Source: Bacteroidota bacterium (GTDB lineage: Bacteria > Bacteroidota > Rhodothermia > Balneolales > HLUCCA01). From it: DNA of 11,951 nucleotides. The notes under the pieces are model-generated. The model was given only the letters and a program-made list of their open reading frames with translations. It was not told the origin of the DNA and ran no database searches. Made by a program: the position numbers and the translations under genes. Below, piece by piece: positions 1 to 7,623 of this stretch. Numbering within the stretch: position 1 is the first letter of the stretch; each line of letters opens with the position of its first letter. The stretch spans positions 2,415 through 14,365 of the forward strand of contig DLXM01000179.1 in the NCBI GenBank assembly GCA_003448835.1, given 5' to 3'.

Positions 1-1838
1 AACAAATCGGGACGAACCGCATTATCCAGATGTTGCAAGATCTCATCAGTTGTTGGCCAGATATCACGTAAATAAACATCTTGTCCATTTGTGCCTTTGC
101 CAATTGGATCGGTAGTCAAATCAATATCAACTGTACCGGCAAGCGCATAAGCAACGACCAATGGTGGTGATGCCAGATAATTTGCTTTCACATTTTGATG
201 GATCCGGCCCTCAAAATTACGGTTACCGGAAAGAACACCAGCAACGATAAGATCCCCTTCTGCAATTGCTTTATCTACAGCTTCAGGTAATGGACCGGAA
301 TTACCAATACAAGTAGTACATCCATATCCAACTAAATTAAATCCAATTTGATCTAAATATGGCGTGAGCCCCGCTTCATTCAAATATTCTGTAACGACAC
401 GAGATCCCGGTGCCAATGAAGTTTTTACATAAGGTTTGACCTTGAGTCCAAGCTCAACAGCTTTTTTAGCTACAATTCCGGCACCTAACATTACAGACGG
501 ATTCGAAGTATTGGTACAGCTTGTAATTGCAGCAATAACTACATCCCCGTGGGTCATTTCCAGTGTCTGACCATTTTGGTAAACACCTTTATTAGCCAGT
601 TTTTCCTGAGTTAAAGAGAATCCTTTAGTAGCTTCTTTGGATGTAAGTGCATTCTGAAATGCTACCTGCATATTCGAAAGTGCTACCCGATCCTGCGGGC
701 GTTTTGGTCCGGCGAGTGATGGCTCAACAGTAGAAATATCCAGATGCAGGGTATCGGTAAAAATTGGATCTTGAGTATCGGCGGTTCTGAACATTCCCTG
801 AAGTTTGTAATAACGCTCAACGGTTTCCACAGTTTCTTTTGAGCGACCTGTGCGGGTCATGTAACGTAAAGTCTCATCATCAACCGGGAAAAATCCGCAC
901 GTTGCACCGTATTCAGGTGCCATGTTTGCAATAGTAGCACGATCTGGAAGTGACATATTTCCGAGTCCTTCGCCATAAAACTCAACAAATTTACCAACAA
1001 CACCTTTTTTACGGAGCATTTCGGTCACGGTCAATGTAAGATCAGTAGCTGTGACTCCTTCCTTCAATTTACCGGTTACTTTAAATCCGATAACTTCAGG
1101 GATGAGCATATAAATTGGCTGGCTCAACATAACTGCTTCCGCCTCGATTCCTCCAACGCCCCAACCCAGGATTCCAAGTCCGTTGATCATCGTTGTATGT
1201 GAATCAGTTCCCACCAATGAGTCGGGATAAACAACATTCATATCATCTTCAGGTCGGCTCCAAACACCTTTTGCAAGATATTCGAGATTTACCTGGTGGA
1301 CTATACCACGTGCCGGTGGTACCACACTGAAATTTTTGAATGCTTTTTGTCCCCATCGCAAGAATTCATAACGCTCAAGATTTCGTTCAAATTCCATATT
1401 TTTGTTATGCATGAACGCAAACTCTTGCCCAAACATATCTACCTGGACCGAGTGGTCGATAACAAGATCGACTGGTACTGTGGGGTTAATTTTTTTAGGA
1501 TCGCCACCCATTTTTGCCATTGCATGACGCAACGCAGCGAGATCAACAACAGCCGGAACCCCGGTAAAATCCTGCAAAACAACACGAGCGGGTTTAAATG
1601 GAATTTCAACATCAGCCGGATTGTATGGGTCATATGATGCTAAACGCGCCACATCATCTTCAGATACAACGTACCCATCACATTCGCGAAGTACCGATTC
1701 TAAAAGAACCTTTATTGTAAAAGGCAGACGATGAATGTTACTGAAACCTTTATTTTGAAGTGCATCCAGACTGTAATAATATGCTTTCCCGCTGCCCGTA
1801 TCGAATACCTGACGGGTTCCCATTTTGTTTTTGCTCAT
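1..1838 (-). CDS. acnA: Aconitate hydratase (AcnA/IRP1-type), 3' end outside window
   Basis: Aconitase interconverts citrate and isocitrate through cis-aconitate in the cytoplasmic TCA cycle, using a [4Fe-4S] cluster. The minus-strand frame is open from the ATG at 1838-1836 to the window edge, giving 612 complete codons of a protein usually about 900 residues long; the C-terminal swivel domain is therefore missing. The three cluster cysteines are visible: Cys441 in [10 protein letters not shown] and Cys507/Cys510 in [12 protein letters not shown]. Their spacing of 66 and 3 residues equals that of E. coli AcnA and IRP1. Other family signatures are DSHTTM and SGNRNFEGR. The start [15 protein letters not shown] sits where family proteins begin. 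It has an A/T-rich upstream sequence and no Shine-Dalgarno motif. The gene diverges from the antiporter gene, with about 180-250 bp between starts. AcnA-type over AcnB-type is clear from the domain order and motifs. Confidence 0.97.
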   Translation of the reverse strand, partial: MSKNKMGTRQVFDTGSGKAYYYSLDALQNKGFSNIHRLPFTIKVLLESVLRECDGYVVSEDDVARLASYDPYNPADVEIPFKPARVVLQDFTGVPAVVDLAALRHAMAKMGGDPKKINPTVPVDLVIDHSVQVDMFGQEFAFMHNKNMEFERNLERYEFLRWGQKAFKNFSVVPPARGIVHQVNLEYLAKGVWSRPEDDMNVVYPDSLVGTDSHTTMINGLGILGWGVGGIEAEAVMLSQPIYMLIPEVIGFKVTGKLKEGVTATDLTLTVTEMLRKKGVVGKFVEFYGEGLGNMSLPDRATIANMAPEYGATCGFFPVDDETLRYMTRTGRSKETVETVERYYKLQGMFRTADTQDPIFTDTLHLDISTVEPSLAGPKRPQDRVALSNMQVAFQNALTSKEATKGFSLTQEKLANKGVYQNGQTLEMTHGDVVIAAITSCTNTSNPSVMLGAGIVAKKAVELGLKVKPYVKTSLAPGSRVVTEYLNEAGLTPYLDQIGFNLVGYGCTTCIGNSGPLPEAVDKAIAEGDLIVAGVLSGNRNFEGRIHQNVKANYLASPPLVVAYALAGTVDIDLTTDPIGKGTNGQDVYLRDIWPTTDEILQHLDNAVRPDL

Positions 1839-2019
1839 AATAATAATTTAAAGGGGTTCGGATTTCCTGATCTTTTCTAGACCCGCAAGATACTAAAAAA
1901 ATGCTAAAATTTGGCACTTGAACACACCCATAACCATGTATTTCAAGCATTTTTACTAAAAAATTTAACTACTTACTGATTTATTTGATCCATACTCTAT
2001 TATTTCAAATCAAAAATAA
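1839..2019. promoter_or_regulatory. Divergent acnA / antiporter intergenic region
   Basis: This A/T-rich spacer must hold the promoters of both divergent genes. It contains a partial inverted repeat: AAAAATGC at 1897-1904 against GCATTTTT at 1947-1954, with CTTGAA (1917-1922) and TTCAAG (1942-1947) inside or partly competing with it. I could not find a convincing TTG-N20-TAnnTTTG promoter in either direction, so no exact promoter is assigned. Confidence 0.35.
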
Positions 2020-3549
2020 GTGTGGGCGGAAATCAATTTGTATATTGCGCTTAAATTTATCCGGAAATCTAAATATTCGTGTCTATTGAGCTTAACAGTT
2101 GCCCTTTTTGTCACATCAGCGTTGCTATTGATTAGCATTTTTACCAGCAAACTATCAACAAAGTTTGGGGTTCCTGCGCTATTGATTTTTCTGGGAATTG
2201 GTATGCTGTTTGGCTCAGATGGACTAAAATTAATAAACTTTGAGGATTATCAGTTTACTCAAACGCTCGGAATCATTGCCCTTATCTATATACTTTTCTC
2301 GGGTGGACTCGATACAAAATGGAAGAAAATTCGTCCTATAATTGGCACCGGGATTATCTTATCTACCGTTGGGGTTCTGCTCAGCGCACTTATTGTAGGC
2401 GTTCTTGCTTCCTATGTGCTGGGAATTGAATTGATTGAAGGGGTCTTACTTGGTGCTATCGTTTCATCAACCGATGCTGCAGCTGTTTTTTCTGTACTTA
2501 GATCAAAATCAATTGGATTCAAATACCGGTTACAGGAATTGTTTGAATTTGAATCAGGCACGAATGATCCGATGGCAATCATTTTGACAATTGGCATCAT
2601 CCAATATATAACAACCCCCGAAACGAGTGGCTGGAGTTTTGTGTGGATGTTTATTTTGCAGATGGGTGTTGGGTTATTGGCTGGCTTTATTCTTGGTAAG
2701 GCAATTACCTGGATTACAAATCATATAGATCTGGGGTATGATGGATTATATTCGGTTTTGGCACTTTCGTTTGTCCCCCTGATTTATTCGATAACAGATT
2801 TCCTGGGTGGAAGTGGCTTTTTAGCAGTTTATTTGGCCGGATTAGTGATGGGAAACTCCGTATTCGTGCATCAGAAAAGTTTGATGAGTTTTTTCGACGG
2901 ACTTGGTTGGTTGATGCAGATTGTAATGTTCTTGACGTTGGGACTATTGGTGAATCTTGGGGATGTGATGGAAATAGCAGGGCCTGGATTAATCATAGCA
3001 ATTATATTGATTCTGGTTGGGCGTCCGATTAGTGTCTATTTAAGTATGATGTTTTCGGGATTCAAATTTCGAGCAAAAACGATGGTAGCATGGGTTGGTC
3101 TCAGGGGGGCCGTACCTATTATTATGGCGACATTTCCGTTGGTAGCCGGACTCGATCATGCACAATTAATCTTTTCAGTGATTTTCTTTGTCGTTGTTAC
3201 CTCTGTGGTTATTCAGGGTACGACAATTCCTTTATTCGCCCGATGGTTGCATGTTGATTCACCAGTTAAACTTAAAACCCGATATCCAATTGAACTGGAA
3301 CCATCAGTCGATACGAAGACCGCATTAAAAGAAATTCAGATTGAAGAGGGTGATTTCGCATTGAACAGGCAAATTCTGGAATTGGGACTTCCTGACAATG
3401 TGTTAATTACACTAATAAACAGAGAAGGAAAATTCATGGTCCCAAGAGGCAATACCGTAATTCGGGACCATGATAAGTTGCTCATTCTAACTGATCATGA
3501 GAGTGTAAGGGAAATCAGATTGCTAATCAAACACAAGAGCGCAGTCTAG
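2020..3549 (+). CDS. CPA1-family K+(Na+)/H+ antiporter, NhaP/CvrA-like, with C-terminal RCK_C domain
   Basis: This is an inner-membrane cation:proton antiporter expected to exchange K+ or Na+ for protons in ion and pH homeostasis. Residues about 25-415 form about a dozen hydrophobic segments. The CPA1 signatures are present: STDAAAVF (Thr151-Asp152) and FESGTNDPMAI (Asn182-Asp183), the Asn-Asp pair being the ion-binding motif. The segment GLRGAVPI is also typical. Residues about 430-505 look like a TrkA-C/RCK_C ligand-binding domain, as in E. coli NhaP2/CvrA, which exchanges K+. No ATG lies near the N-terminus. GTG at 2020 is the outermost start and gives 509 residues, with 22 residues before the next plausible start, TTG at 2086. 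Family proteins begin close to that second site, so the true protein may be about 487 residues. The gene stands alone, converging on the dismutase gene. Ion specificity cannot be read from the sequence. Confidence 0.92.
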   Translation: MWAEINLYIALKFIRKSKYSCLLSLTVALFVTSALLLISIFTSKLSTKFGVPALLIFLGIGMLFGSDGLKLINFEDYQFTQTLGIIALIYILFSGGLDTKWKKIRPIIGTGIILSTVGVLLSALIVGVLASYVLGIELIEGVLLGAIVSSTDAAAVFSVLRSKSIGFKYRLQELFEFESGTNDPMAIILTIGIIQYITTPETSGWSFVWMFILQMGVGLLAGFILGKAITWITNHIDLGYDGLYSVLALSFVPLIYSITDFLGGSGFLAVYLAGLVMGNSVFVHQKSLMSFFDGLGWLMQIVMFLTLGLLVNLGDVMEIAGPGLIIAIILILVGRPISVYLSMMFSGFKFRAKTMVAWVGLRGAVPIIMATFPLVAGLDHAQLIFSVIFFVVVTSVVIQGTTIPLFARWLHVDSPVKLKTRYPIELEPSVDTKTALKEIQIEEGDFALNRQILELGLPDNVLITLINREGKFMVPRGNTVIRDHDKLLILTDHESVREIRLLIKHKSAV

Positions 3550-3598
3550 AAACTTACAATTAAAAGTGCCATATAAAACGATACTCCCTATTAAATAC

Positions 3599-3638
3599 GC
3601 TACTAAGTTTTCCTCTTTTTAAAGTAAAACTTAATAGC
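3599..3638. terminator. Hairpin between convergent antiporter and SOD genes
   Basis: GCTA-c-TAAGTTTT (3599-3611) pairs with AAAACTTA-a-TAGC (3626-3638): 12 base pairs with one mismatch around a 14-nt loop. It lies 50 bp after the antiporter stop and 29 bp after the dismutase stop on the other strand, where a shared bidirectional terminator would be expected. It is A/T-rich and lacks a clean T tract on either side, so terminator activity is only inferred. Confidence 0.4.
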
Positions 3639-3666
3639 GATTTCATCTCATTAACATAAACGCAGC

Positions 3667-4434
3667 TTATGCGCCTTTTGCCAGTTCGAACCTGCGGGAA
3701 ACTTCTTCCCAATTCACAACATTCATAAAAGCTTCGGTATAAGCGCCACGCCTGTTCTGATATTTGAGATAGTATGCATGTTCCCAAACATCTACCATTA
3801 GTAGAGGAATATTTGACCAGGTTGACATATCCTGTTGTTTTTCAACTTGATGAATGATAAGTCGTTGTCCGACAGGTTCCCATGCCAGGATTCCCCATCC
3901 ACTACCTTCAACTGCATTGGAAGCAGCTAAAAAGTGTGCTTTGAATGCGTCAAAACTGCCAAAATCTTTATCGATTTGGGTTTTCAGTGCTGCATTTTGG
4001 GGTAGTCCACCGCCATTTGGTGACATCACCGCCCAGAAAAGGGTATGCAGATAATGTCCGCCGCCATGAAAACTTACTTCTCTGGACCAGTGTTTAACAA
4101 GACTGTAATCTCCATTCGTGCGTGCTTCCTGAAGTTTTGAAAGAGCATTATTCAGACCATTGACATATCCCAGATGGTGGATCCCATGATGAAGTTTCAT
4201 CGTCTGTTCATCAAGATGGGGTTCCAGGGCATTATAATCATACGGAAGGTCCGGAAGTGTGTAGTTTCCGTGATTATCTACCATAGGCAATGTTGATAAT
4301 GCAGCAAGTGTCGAGTTATTGAGTCCAGGTAAGCCGGAAGTGATTTCAGATGCCTGAACGGAGTTCATCATACCTGCGGCACCAAGAATTGCGGCGCCAC
4401 CTAATGTTTTTTTCAAATATTCGCGTCGGTCCAT
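3667..4434 (-). CDS. Superoxide dismutase, Fe/Mn family, Tat-exported
   Basis: The enzyme dismutates superoxide to H2O2 and O2. The start MDRREYLKKTLGGAAILG is a twin-arginine signal (Arg3-Arg4 followed by a hydrophobic stretch), with likely cleavage after VQA at residue 28, so the folded, metal-loaded enzyme probably acts outside the cytoplasm. The SOD domains follow from residue about 58. The metal ligands are His82 (KLHHGIHH), His130 (HYLHTLFW), and Asp215 and His219 (VDVWEHAYY). Gly126, four residues before the second His, and Gln201 in KQQD match the Mn-type pattern; Fe enzymes carry Gln and Ala/Thr there. Mn or cambialistic use is therefore inferred. The residue before His130 is Leu where most family members have Asn. 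At 255 residues it is longer than cytosolic SODs (about 200) because of the signal and a linker. It is monocistronic and divergent from rplM. Confidence 0.95.
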   Translation of the reverse strand: MDRREYLKKTLGGAAILGAAGMMNSVQASEITSGLPGLNNSTLAALSTLPMVDNHGNYTLPDLPYDYNALEPHLDEQTMKLHHGIHHLGYVNGLNNALSKLQEARTNGDYSLVKHWSREVSFHGGGHYLHTLFWAVMSPNGGGLPQNAALKTQIDKDFGSFDAFKAHFLAASNAVEGSGWGILAWEPVGQRLIIHQVEKQQDMSTWSNIPLLMVDVWEHAYYLKYQNRRGAYTEAFMNVVNWEEVSRRFELAKGA

Positions 4435-4524
4435 AATTAAATAGTTATAAGCTTTTGGGTTGAATTACTGTTGATTTAACGAAAGACAAGTAAACGTATT
4501 ACCTTTAATTCTATCATTGAGATC

Positions 4525-4558
4525 ATGTTACAAGGATAAACTAAATAATGTGTAACAT
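4525..4558. promoter_or_regulatory. Inverted repeat ATGTTACA-N18-TGTAACAT
   Basis: The two 8-bp arms (4525-4532 and 4551-4558) are perfectly complementary. They sit 91-124 bp upstream of the dismutase start and about 180 bp upstream of the rplM start. The position suits an operator for the dismutase gene; an RNA hairpin is the alternative. The 18-bp spacer is longer than in typical CRP/FNR-type half-site pairs, and no regulator can be named. Confidence 0.35.
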
Positions 4559-4670
4559 CATTCCGATGGATGAAAGTATGAATCTGAGAAGTGTATTTCG
4601 AGCTTAAAATTCAGATTATCATTATTTAACAAGAGGAAGTGATTCAAAACATTTTATAAAACATTTTCTA

Positions 4671-4701
4671 TTGCCAATAGTTTTATTTCCCCGTATATTT
4701 C
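4671..4701 (+). promoter_or_regulatory. Candidate Bacteroidota-type promoter of rplM-rpsI
   Basis: TTG at 4671-4673 and TATATTTC at 4694-4701 are separated by 20 nt. This fits the TTG / TAnnTTTG pattern of the primary sigma factor in Bacteroidota except for the last base. Transcription would start near 4708, leaving a leader of about 30 nt before the GTG at 4737. Confidence 0.45.
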
Positions 4702-4736
4702 CTGACTACACGTAAATTCATAAAAAGTACATATCC

Positions 4737-5180
4737 GTGGATACTAATAGCTTTAAAACATTTTCGGCGAAGCCTTCGACCATCGACAAACAGTGGGTTG
4801 TCGTTGATGCTGAAGGCCAGGTTTTGGGACGACTTGCCTCACAAGTAGCAAGTATACTCAGAGGTAAAACCAAACCTACCTTTACGCCGCATATGGATAC
4901 CGGAGACAACGTTATCATTATCAATGCTGAAAAGATTCGTCTTACAGGCAAAAAAATGACTGACAAGCAGTATTTCCGTCACACCGGTTATCCGGGTGGT
5001 GTGAAATTAACGACTCCAGAGGAATTGATGGAAAAACACCCAACACGCGTGGTTACCATGGCGGTTAAAGGGATGCTTCCAAAAAATTCACTTGGACGTG
5101 AACTGCTGCGTAACCTGCGTGTTTATGCAGGACCGGTACACCCACACACAGCACAACAACCAGAAAAAGTAACTCTCTGA
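4737..5180 (+). CDS. rplM: 50S ribosomal protein L13 (uL13)
   Basis: L13 is an early-assembling protein of the large ribosomal subunit. The 147-residue product has the usual family length. Recognisable parts are [16 protein letters not shown] near the N-terminus, [18 protein letters not shown], the [10 protein letters not shown] segment, and a C-terminal part with [13 protein letters not shown] and [16 protein letters not shown]. The start is GTG: it yields [13 protein letters not shown], which matches the N-terminus seen in L13 of this phylum, and no ATG lies near. There is no Shine-Dalgarno motif upstream. It is followed after only 7 nt by rpsI, the universal rplM-rpsI pair, so the two are surely co-transcribed. 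In E. coli, L13 represses its own operon by binding the mRNA leader; nothing in the short leader here shows such a site. Confidence 0.98.
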   Translation: MDTNSFKTFSAKPSTIDKQWVVVDAEGQVLGRLASQVASILRGKTKPTFTPHMDTGDNVIIINAEKIRLTGKKMTDKQYFRHTGYPGGVKLTTPEELMEKHPTRVVTMAVKGMLPKNSLGRELLRNLRVYAGPVHPHTAQQPEKVTL

Positions 5181-5187
5181 AACCCTG

Positions 5188-5574
5188 ATGGCACAGATCA
5201 ACGCAATCGGCAGAAGAAAGACGTCTACAGCACGCATATACCTCAAGCCAGGCAAAGGTGAGATCCGGATTAACAATCGTTCATTGGTTGAATTCTTCCC
5301 TCTTCTTTCACACCAAAACATCGTAACCCAACCATTTCGCGTAAGTGAAACAGAAGGTAAATTCGATGTTCTTGTGAATGTTAAAGGTGGTGGATTCAGT
5401 GGCCAAGCCGGAGCGATCTCTTTGGGCATTGCACGCGCACTCGACGAACACGACAACGAGCTGCACGGCAAATTGAAAAGCGCTAGCCTCTTCACACGTG
5501 ATGACCGTATGGTTGAACGTAAGAAGTATGGACGTCCTAAAGCCCGTAAAAGATTCCAATTCTCCAAGCGTTAA
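5188..5574 (+). CDS. rpsI: 30S ribosomal protein S9 (uS9)
   Basis: S9 is a head protein of the small subunit whose C-terminal tail contacts the P-site tRNA anticodon loop. The product is 128 residues, the normal length. It starts with NAIGRRKTSTARIYLKPGKG, has the VKGGGFSGQAGAISLGIARAL core, and ends in the basic tail KKYGRPKARKRFQFSKR, with the terminal Lys-Arg characteristic of S9. The ATG lies 7 nt after the rplM stop, so the two genes form one operon. No Shine-Dalgarno motif is visible. A strong hairpin follows about 11 nt after the stop codon and may end or attenuate the transcript before rpsB. Confidence 0.98.
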   Translation: MAQINAIGRRKTSTARIYLKPGKGEIRINNRSLVEFFPLLSHQNIVTQPFRVSETEGKFDVLVNVKGGGFSGQAGAISLGIARALDEHDNELHGKLKSASLFTRDDRMVERKKYGRPKARKRFQFSKR

Positions 5575-5584
5575 TACCGCTTGT

Positions 5585-5656
5585 TCAGGATATACCATTG
5601 ATCTTGTGCCACCCCGGATATACTCAGGGGTGGCCATTTTCTGTAGGGCATCCTGA
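5585..5656 (+). terminator. Two-tier hairpin after rpsI: terminator or attenuator
   Basis: The inner stem is perfect: GCCACCCC (5608-5615) with GGGGTGGC (5627-5634), loop 11 nt, followed by CATTTT. An outer stem, TCAGGAT (5585-5591) with ATCCTGA (5650-5656), encloses it. The T run is short, so it could be an inefficient terminator letting part of the transcription continue into rpsB, or the first domain of an rpsB regulatory leader. Confidence 0.55.
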
Positions 5657-5679
5657 TGAAATAAATAAACAATCTCACA

Positions 5680-5746
5680 TACATCGTGACTTTGAGCCAG
5701 AGTGTTCTGAAATTTTTCAGAATTGGTTCTTTGGAAGATCGATGTA
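5680..5746 (+). ncRNA. Structured rpsB 5' leader (three stacked stems)
   Basis: Three nested helices form a single extended stem-loop. They are TACATCG (5680-5686) with CGATGTA (5740-5746), CCAGAG (5697-5702) with CTTTGG (5729-5734, one G-U), and TTCTGAA (5705-5711) with TTCAGAA (5716-5722) closed by a 4-nt loop. Asymmetric internal loops separate them. The element ends 29 nt before the rpsB start codon. rpsB leaders are autoregulated by S2 in gammaproteobacteria; a similar role here is inferred from position and structure only. I do not recognise the fold as a catalogued family. Confidence 0.45.
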
Positions 5747-5775
5747 GCGGATAACAACTCAAATATATACTTATC

Positions 5776-6642
5776 ATGGCTCAAGCAGCATCAATTGAAG
5801 AATTATTGAAAGCTGGTGCCCATTTTGGTCACCTAACCCGTCGATGGAATCCAAAGATGAAAGAATTCATCTTTATGCAACGTAATGGAATCCACATCAT
5901 CGACTTGAAAAAAACCCACGCACTACTACAAGAAACTCTCGATGCAATCGGGAAAGTTGCGCGTTCAGGTAAAAAAATCCTTTTTGTCGGTACAAAAAAA
6001 CAAGCTCAGGAAATTGTTCGTAACGAAGCTATTCGTTGTGGAATGCCGTTTGTGACACACCGCTGGTTGGGTGGAATGCTCACAAACTTCAGCACCGTAC
6101 GTAAAAGTATTGCTCGTATGGAAGAAATCAACAAAATGCGTGTTGATGGTACTTACGAAAACATCACCAAGAAAGAGCGTTTAATGCTCGATCGTGAGTT
6201 TGAAAAACTCGAAAAAGTAATGGGTGGTATTTCAGGTATCGGACGTGCACCGGGTGCAATTTTTGTTGTTGATATCGTTAAAGAAAGTATTGCGATTAAC
6301 GAAGCAATGAAATTGAACATCCCGATTTTCGCAATGGTTGATACAAATTGCGATCCGGATATCCCAGATTATATTATCCCAGCCAATGACGATGCTGCTA
6401 AAGCAATTCAATTGATCACAGCAAATGTTGCTGATGCAATTATTGAAGGTTCAGCTGAGCGCGAAGTCTTTGAAGAAGAGCAGGCTGTTATGGAAGCGAT
6501 GGAGAAAAAAGATACCGAAATTAAGGTTGAAGAAGATGCTTCCGAAGGACAACGAAGACGCCGTAGAAGAGGCGCTGGTGGTGCCGGACCAAATGCAGGT
6601 CAAGGCGGCGGTGGCGGCGGACGTGGTCCACGCAGAAATTAA
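5776..6642 (+). CDS. rpsB: 30S ribosomal protein S2 (uS2) with Arg/Gly-rich tail
   Basis: S2 binds the small-subunit body and bridges to S1/bS21 near the mRNA exit. The S2 fold covers residues 1 to about 228: [19 protein letters not shown], the [12 protein letters not shown] segment, [12 protein letters not shown], and IFVVDIVKE with [10 protein letters not shown]. At 288 residues it exceeds the usual 230-260. The excess is an acidic linker (about 229-259), six consecutive arginines (260-265) and a Gly/Arg-rich end (266-288). The six Arg codons are mixed (CGA, AGA, CGC, CGT, AGA, AGA), so the tract is not a simple slippage product. No Shine-Dalgarno motif precedes the ATG; a structured leader does. 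The pair rpsB-tsf is almost universal, and tsf follows after 85 nt containing a hairpin. Confidence 0.98.
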   Translation: MAQAASIEELLKAGAHFGHLTRRWNPKMKEFIFMQRNGIHIIDLKKTHALLQETLDAIGKVARSGKKILFVGTKKQAQEIVRNEAIRCGMPFVTHRWLGGMLTNFSTVRKSIARMEEINKMRVDGTYENITKKERLMLDREFEKLEKVMGGISGIGRAPGAIFVVDIVKESIAINEAMKLNIPIFAMVDTNCDPDIPDYIIPANDDAAKAIQLITANVADAIIEGSAEREVFEEEQAVMEAMEKKDTEIKVEEDASEGQRRRRRRGAGGAGPNAGQGGGGGGRGPRRN

Positions 6643-6655
6643 TTTCTGATTATAC

Positions 6656-6688
6656 GACAGCTGTCTACCTATTTTGCCGACAGCTGTC
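6656..6688 (+). terminator. rpsB-tsf intergenic hairpin: attenuator or terminator
   Basis: The palindromic decamer GACAGCTGTC occurs twice, at 6656-6665 and 6679-6688, 13 nt apart. Each copy is its own reverse complement, so the two pair perfectly as a 10-bp stem. AGTTTTATATT follows. Its place between rpsB and tsf parallels the attenuating hairpin of the E. coli rpsB-tsf operon, so partial termination is a reasonable reading. Confidence 0.55.
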
Positions 6689-6727
6689 AGTTTTATATTA
6701 TTAAGTTCACTCAAAATTATTCGATTC

Positions 6728-7555
6728 ATGAGTATTACAGCATCAGACGTAAAAAAATTGCGCGAAATGACCGGCGCCGGTATGATGGACTGCAAAAAAG
6801 CACTTGCAGATGCAAATGGTGACTTTGAAGCAGCAGTAGAATATCTCCGTAAAAAAGGTCAAAAAGTATCTGAACAACGAGCAGACCGTGACGCTAACCA
6901 AGGTGTTATTGTTACGATCATTTCAGCAGACAAGAAAAAAGCAGTTGCACTTGAATTAAATTGTGAAACTGATTTCGTTGCCAGAAATGAAGATTTCGTG
7001 GCTCAAGCTGAAAAATTTGCTAAAGTTGCCTTTGATGAGCAAGTATCTGATGTCGATACATTCAGAACTCTCAAACTCGAAGGTCTTGAAATTGGTGAGC
7101 ATCTAAAAAGTATGGTTGGAAAAATCGGTGAAAAAATCGATGTCCGACGTATTGAGCTGATGAATTCAGACGGCATCATTCTTTCATACATCCATCCAGG
7201 TGCACAATTAGCCGTTTTGGTTGATTTTGCCGGTGAAGTTGACGCTGAAATTGGTAAAGATGTTGCAATGCAAGTTGCAGCTATGAATCCAATTGCGGTG
7301 AATAAAGAAGATGTTGACGCTACTGTTCTCGATAAAGAACTTGAAATCGCTAAAGAGCAATTGATCAACGAAGGTAAACCAGTTGAAATAGCTGAAAAAG
7401 CTGCACACGGTAAAGTTCGTCGTTTCTACGAAGAACGCGTTTTAAACGAACAAAAATTCGTTAAAGACTCCAGTGTTACTGTTCGGGATTATCTGAAAAG
7501 TAAAGGAGCACCGGCAGTGGTTGCTTTTGTACGAATTCAACTCGGCGATAACTAA
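6728..7555 (+). CDS. tsf: Translation elongation factor Ts (EF-Ts)
   Basis: EF-Ts is the cytoplasmic guanine-nucleotide exchange factor that recycles EF-Tu-GDP. The 275-residue product has the N-terminal UBA-like domain with VKKLREMTGAGMMDCKKAL (residues 8-26) and the EF-Tu-binding signature LNCETDFVARN ending at residue 87. The core domains and the C-terminal LKSKGAPAVVAFVRIQLG end follow. I chose the ATG at 6728, giving MSITASDVKKL, because family proteins begin there; the frame is open further upstream to a TTG at 6674, but that would add 18 unrelated residues inside the intergenic hairpin. No Shine-Dalgarno motif is present. A strong terminator 14 nt after the stop closes the transcript. 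Confidence 0.98.
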   Translation: MSITASDVKKLREMTGAGMMDCKKALADANGDFEAAVEYLRKKGQKVSEQRADRDANQGVIVTIISADKKKAVALELNCETDFVARNEDFVAQAEKFAKVAFDEQVSDVDTFRTLKLEGLEIGEHLKSMVGKIGEKIDVRRIELMNSDGIILSYIHPGAQLAVLVDFAGEVDAEIGKDVAMQVAAMNPIAVNKEDVDATVLDKELEIAKEQLINEGKPVEIAEKAAHGKVRRFYEERVLNEQKFVKDSSVTVRDYLKSKGAPAVVAFVRIQLGDN

Positions 7556-7568
7556 TTTATTTCGATCT

Positions 7569-7596
7569 AAAAGGCTACTTCGGTAGCCTTTTTTTT
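7569..7596 (+). terminator. Intrinsic terminator of rpsB-tsf
   Basis: AAAAGGCTAC (7569-7578) pairs with GTAGCCTTTT (7583-7592) around a TTCG tetraloop, and an uninterrupted run of eight T ends at 7596. Stem, stable tetraloop and T run make this a classical rho-independent terminator, separating tsf from pyrH. Confidence 0.95.
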
Positions 7597-7623
7597 GTCT
7601 GTTATTTTTTCCCTGCATTTTTT

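Larger units (their letters stand above)
4435..4736. other. 302-bp divergent spacer between SOD gene and rplM
   Basis: I see no protein-coding or RNA gene here. The region is A/T-rich and holds the inverted repeat at 4525-4558 and a promoter-like pair in front of rplM at 4671-4701, both listed separately. No clear promoter was found for the dismutase gene: a near match to the -7 element (TACGTTTA on the minus strand) lies about 60 bp before its start but lacks a -33 partner. Confidence 0.5.

Noticed and set aside
1296..1637. Plus-strand open frame of 113 codons inside acnA
   Set aside because: It is antisense to a clearly conserved aconitase frame, with no domain, start context or family resemblance.
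1897..1954. Nested inverted repeats in the acnA/antiporter spacer as a defined regulatory RNA
   Set aside because: The arms are mostly A/T, compete for the same base and need a large bulge; too weak to call beyond a note in the spacer entry.
5088..5784. Two long minus-strand frames (158-159 codons) opposite rplM/rpsI and the rpsB leader
   Set aside because: Both lie antisense to well-conserved ribosomal genes and their translations look like random reverse-strand products.
6596..6630. GGCGGC-type repeats as a DNA repeat or CRISPR-like feature
   Set aside because: They are glycine codons within the S2 tail, not a separate repeat; no CRISPR array pattern exists anywhere in the window.
6425..6649. 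Alternative plus-strand frame overlapping the 3' end of rpsB, checked as a possible frameshift
   Set aside because: The S2 frame continues uninterrupted to its stop with plausible acidic and Arg/Gly codons; the alternative frame is Lys/Leu-rich and unrelated.
6674..6727. Upstream extension of tsf from a TTG start
   Set aside because: It would run through the intergenic hairpin and add residues absent from EF-Ts proteins; the ATG at 6728 matches the family start.
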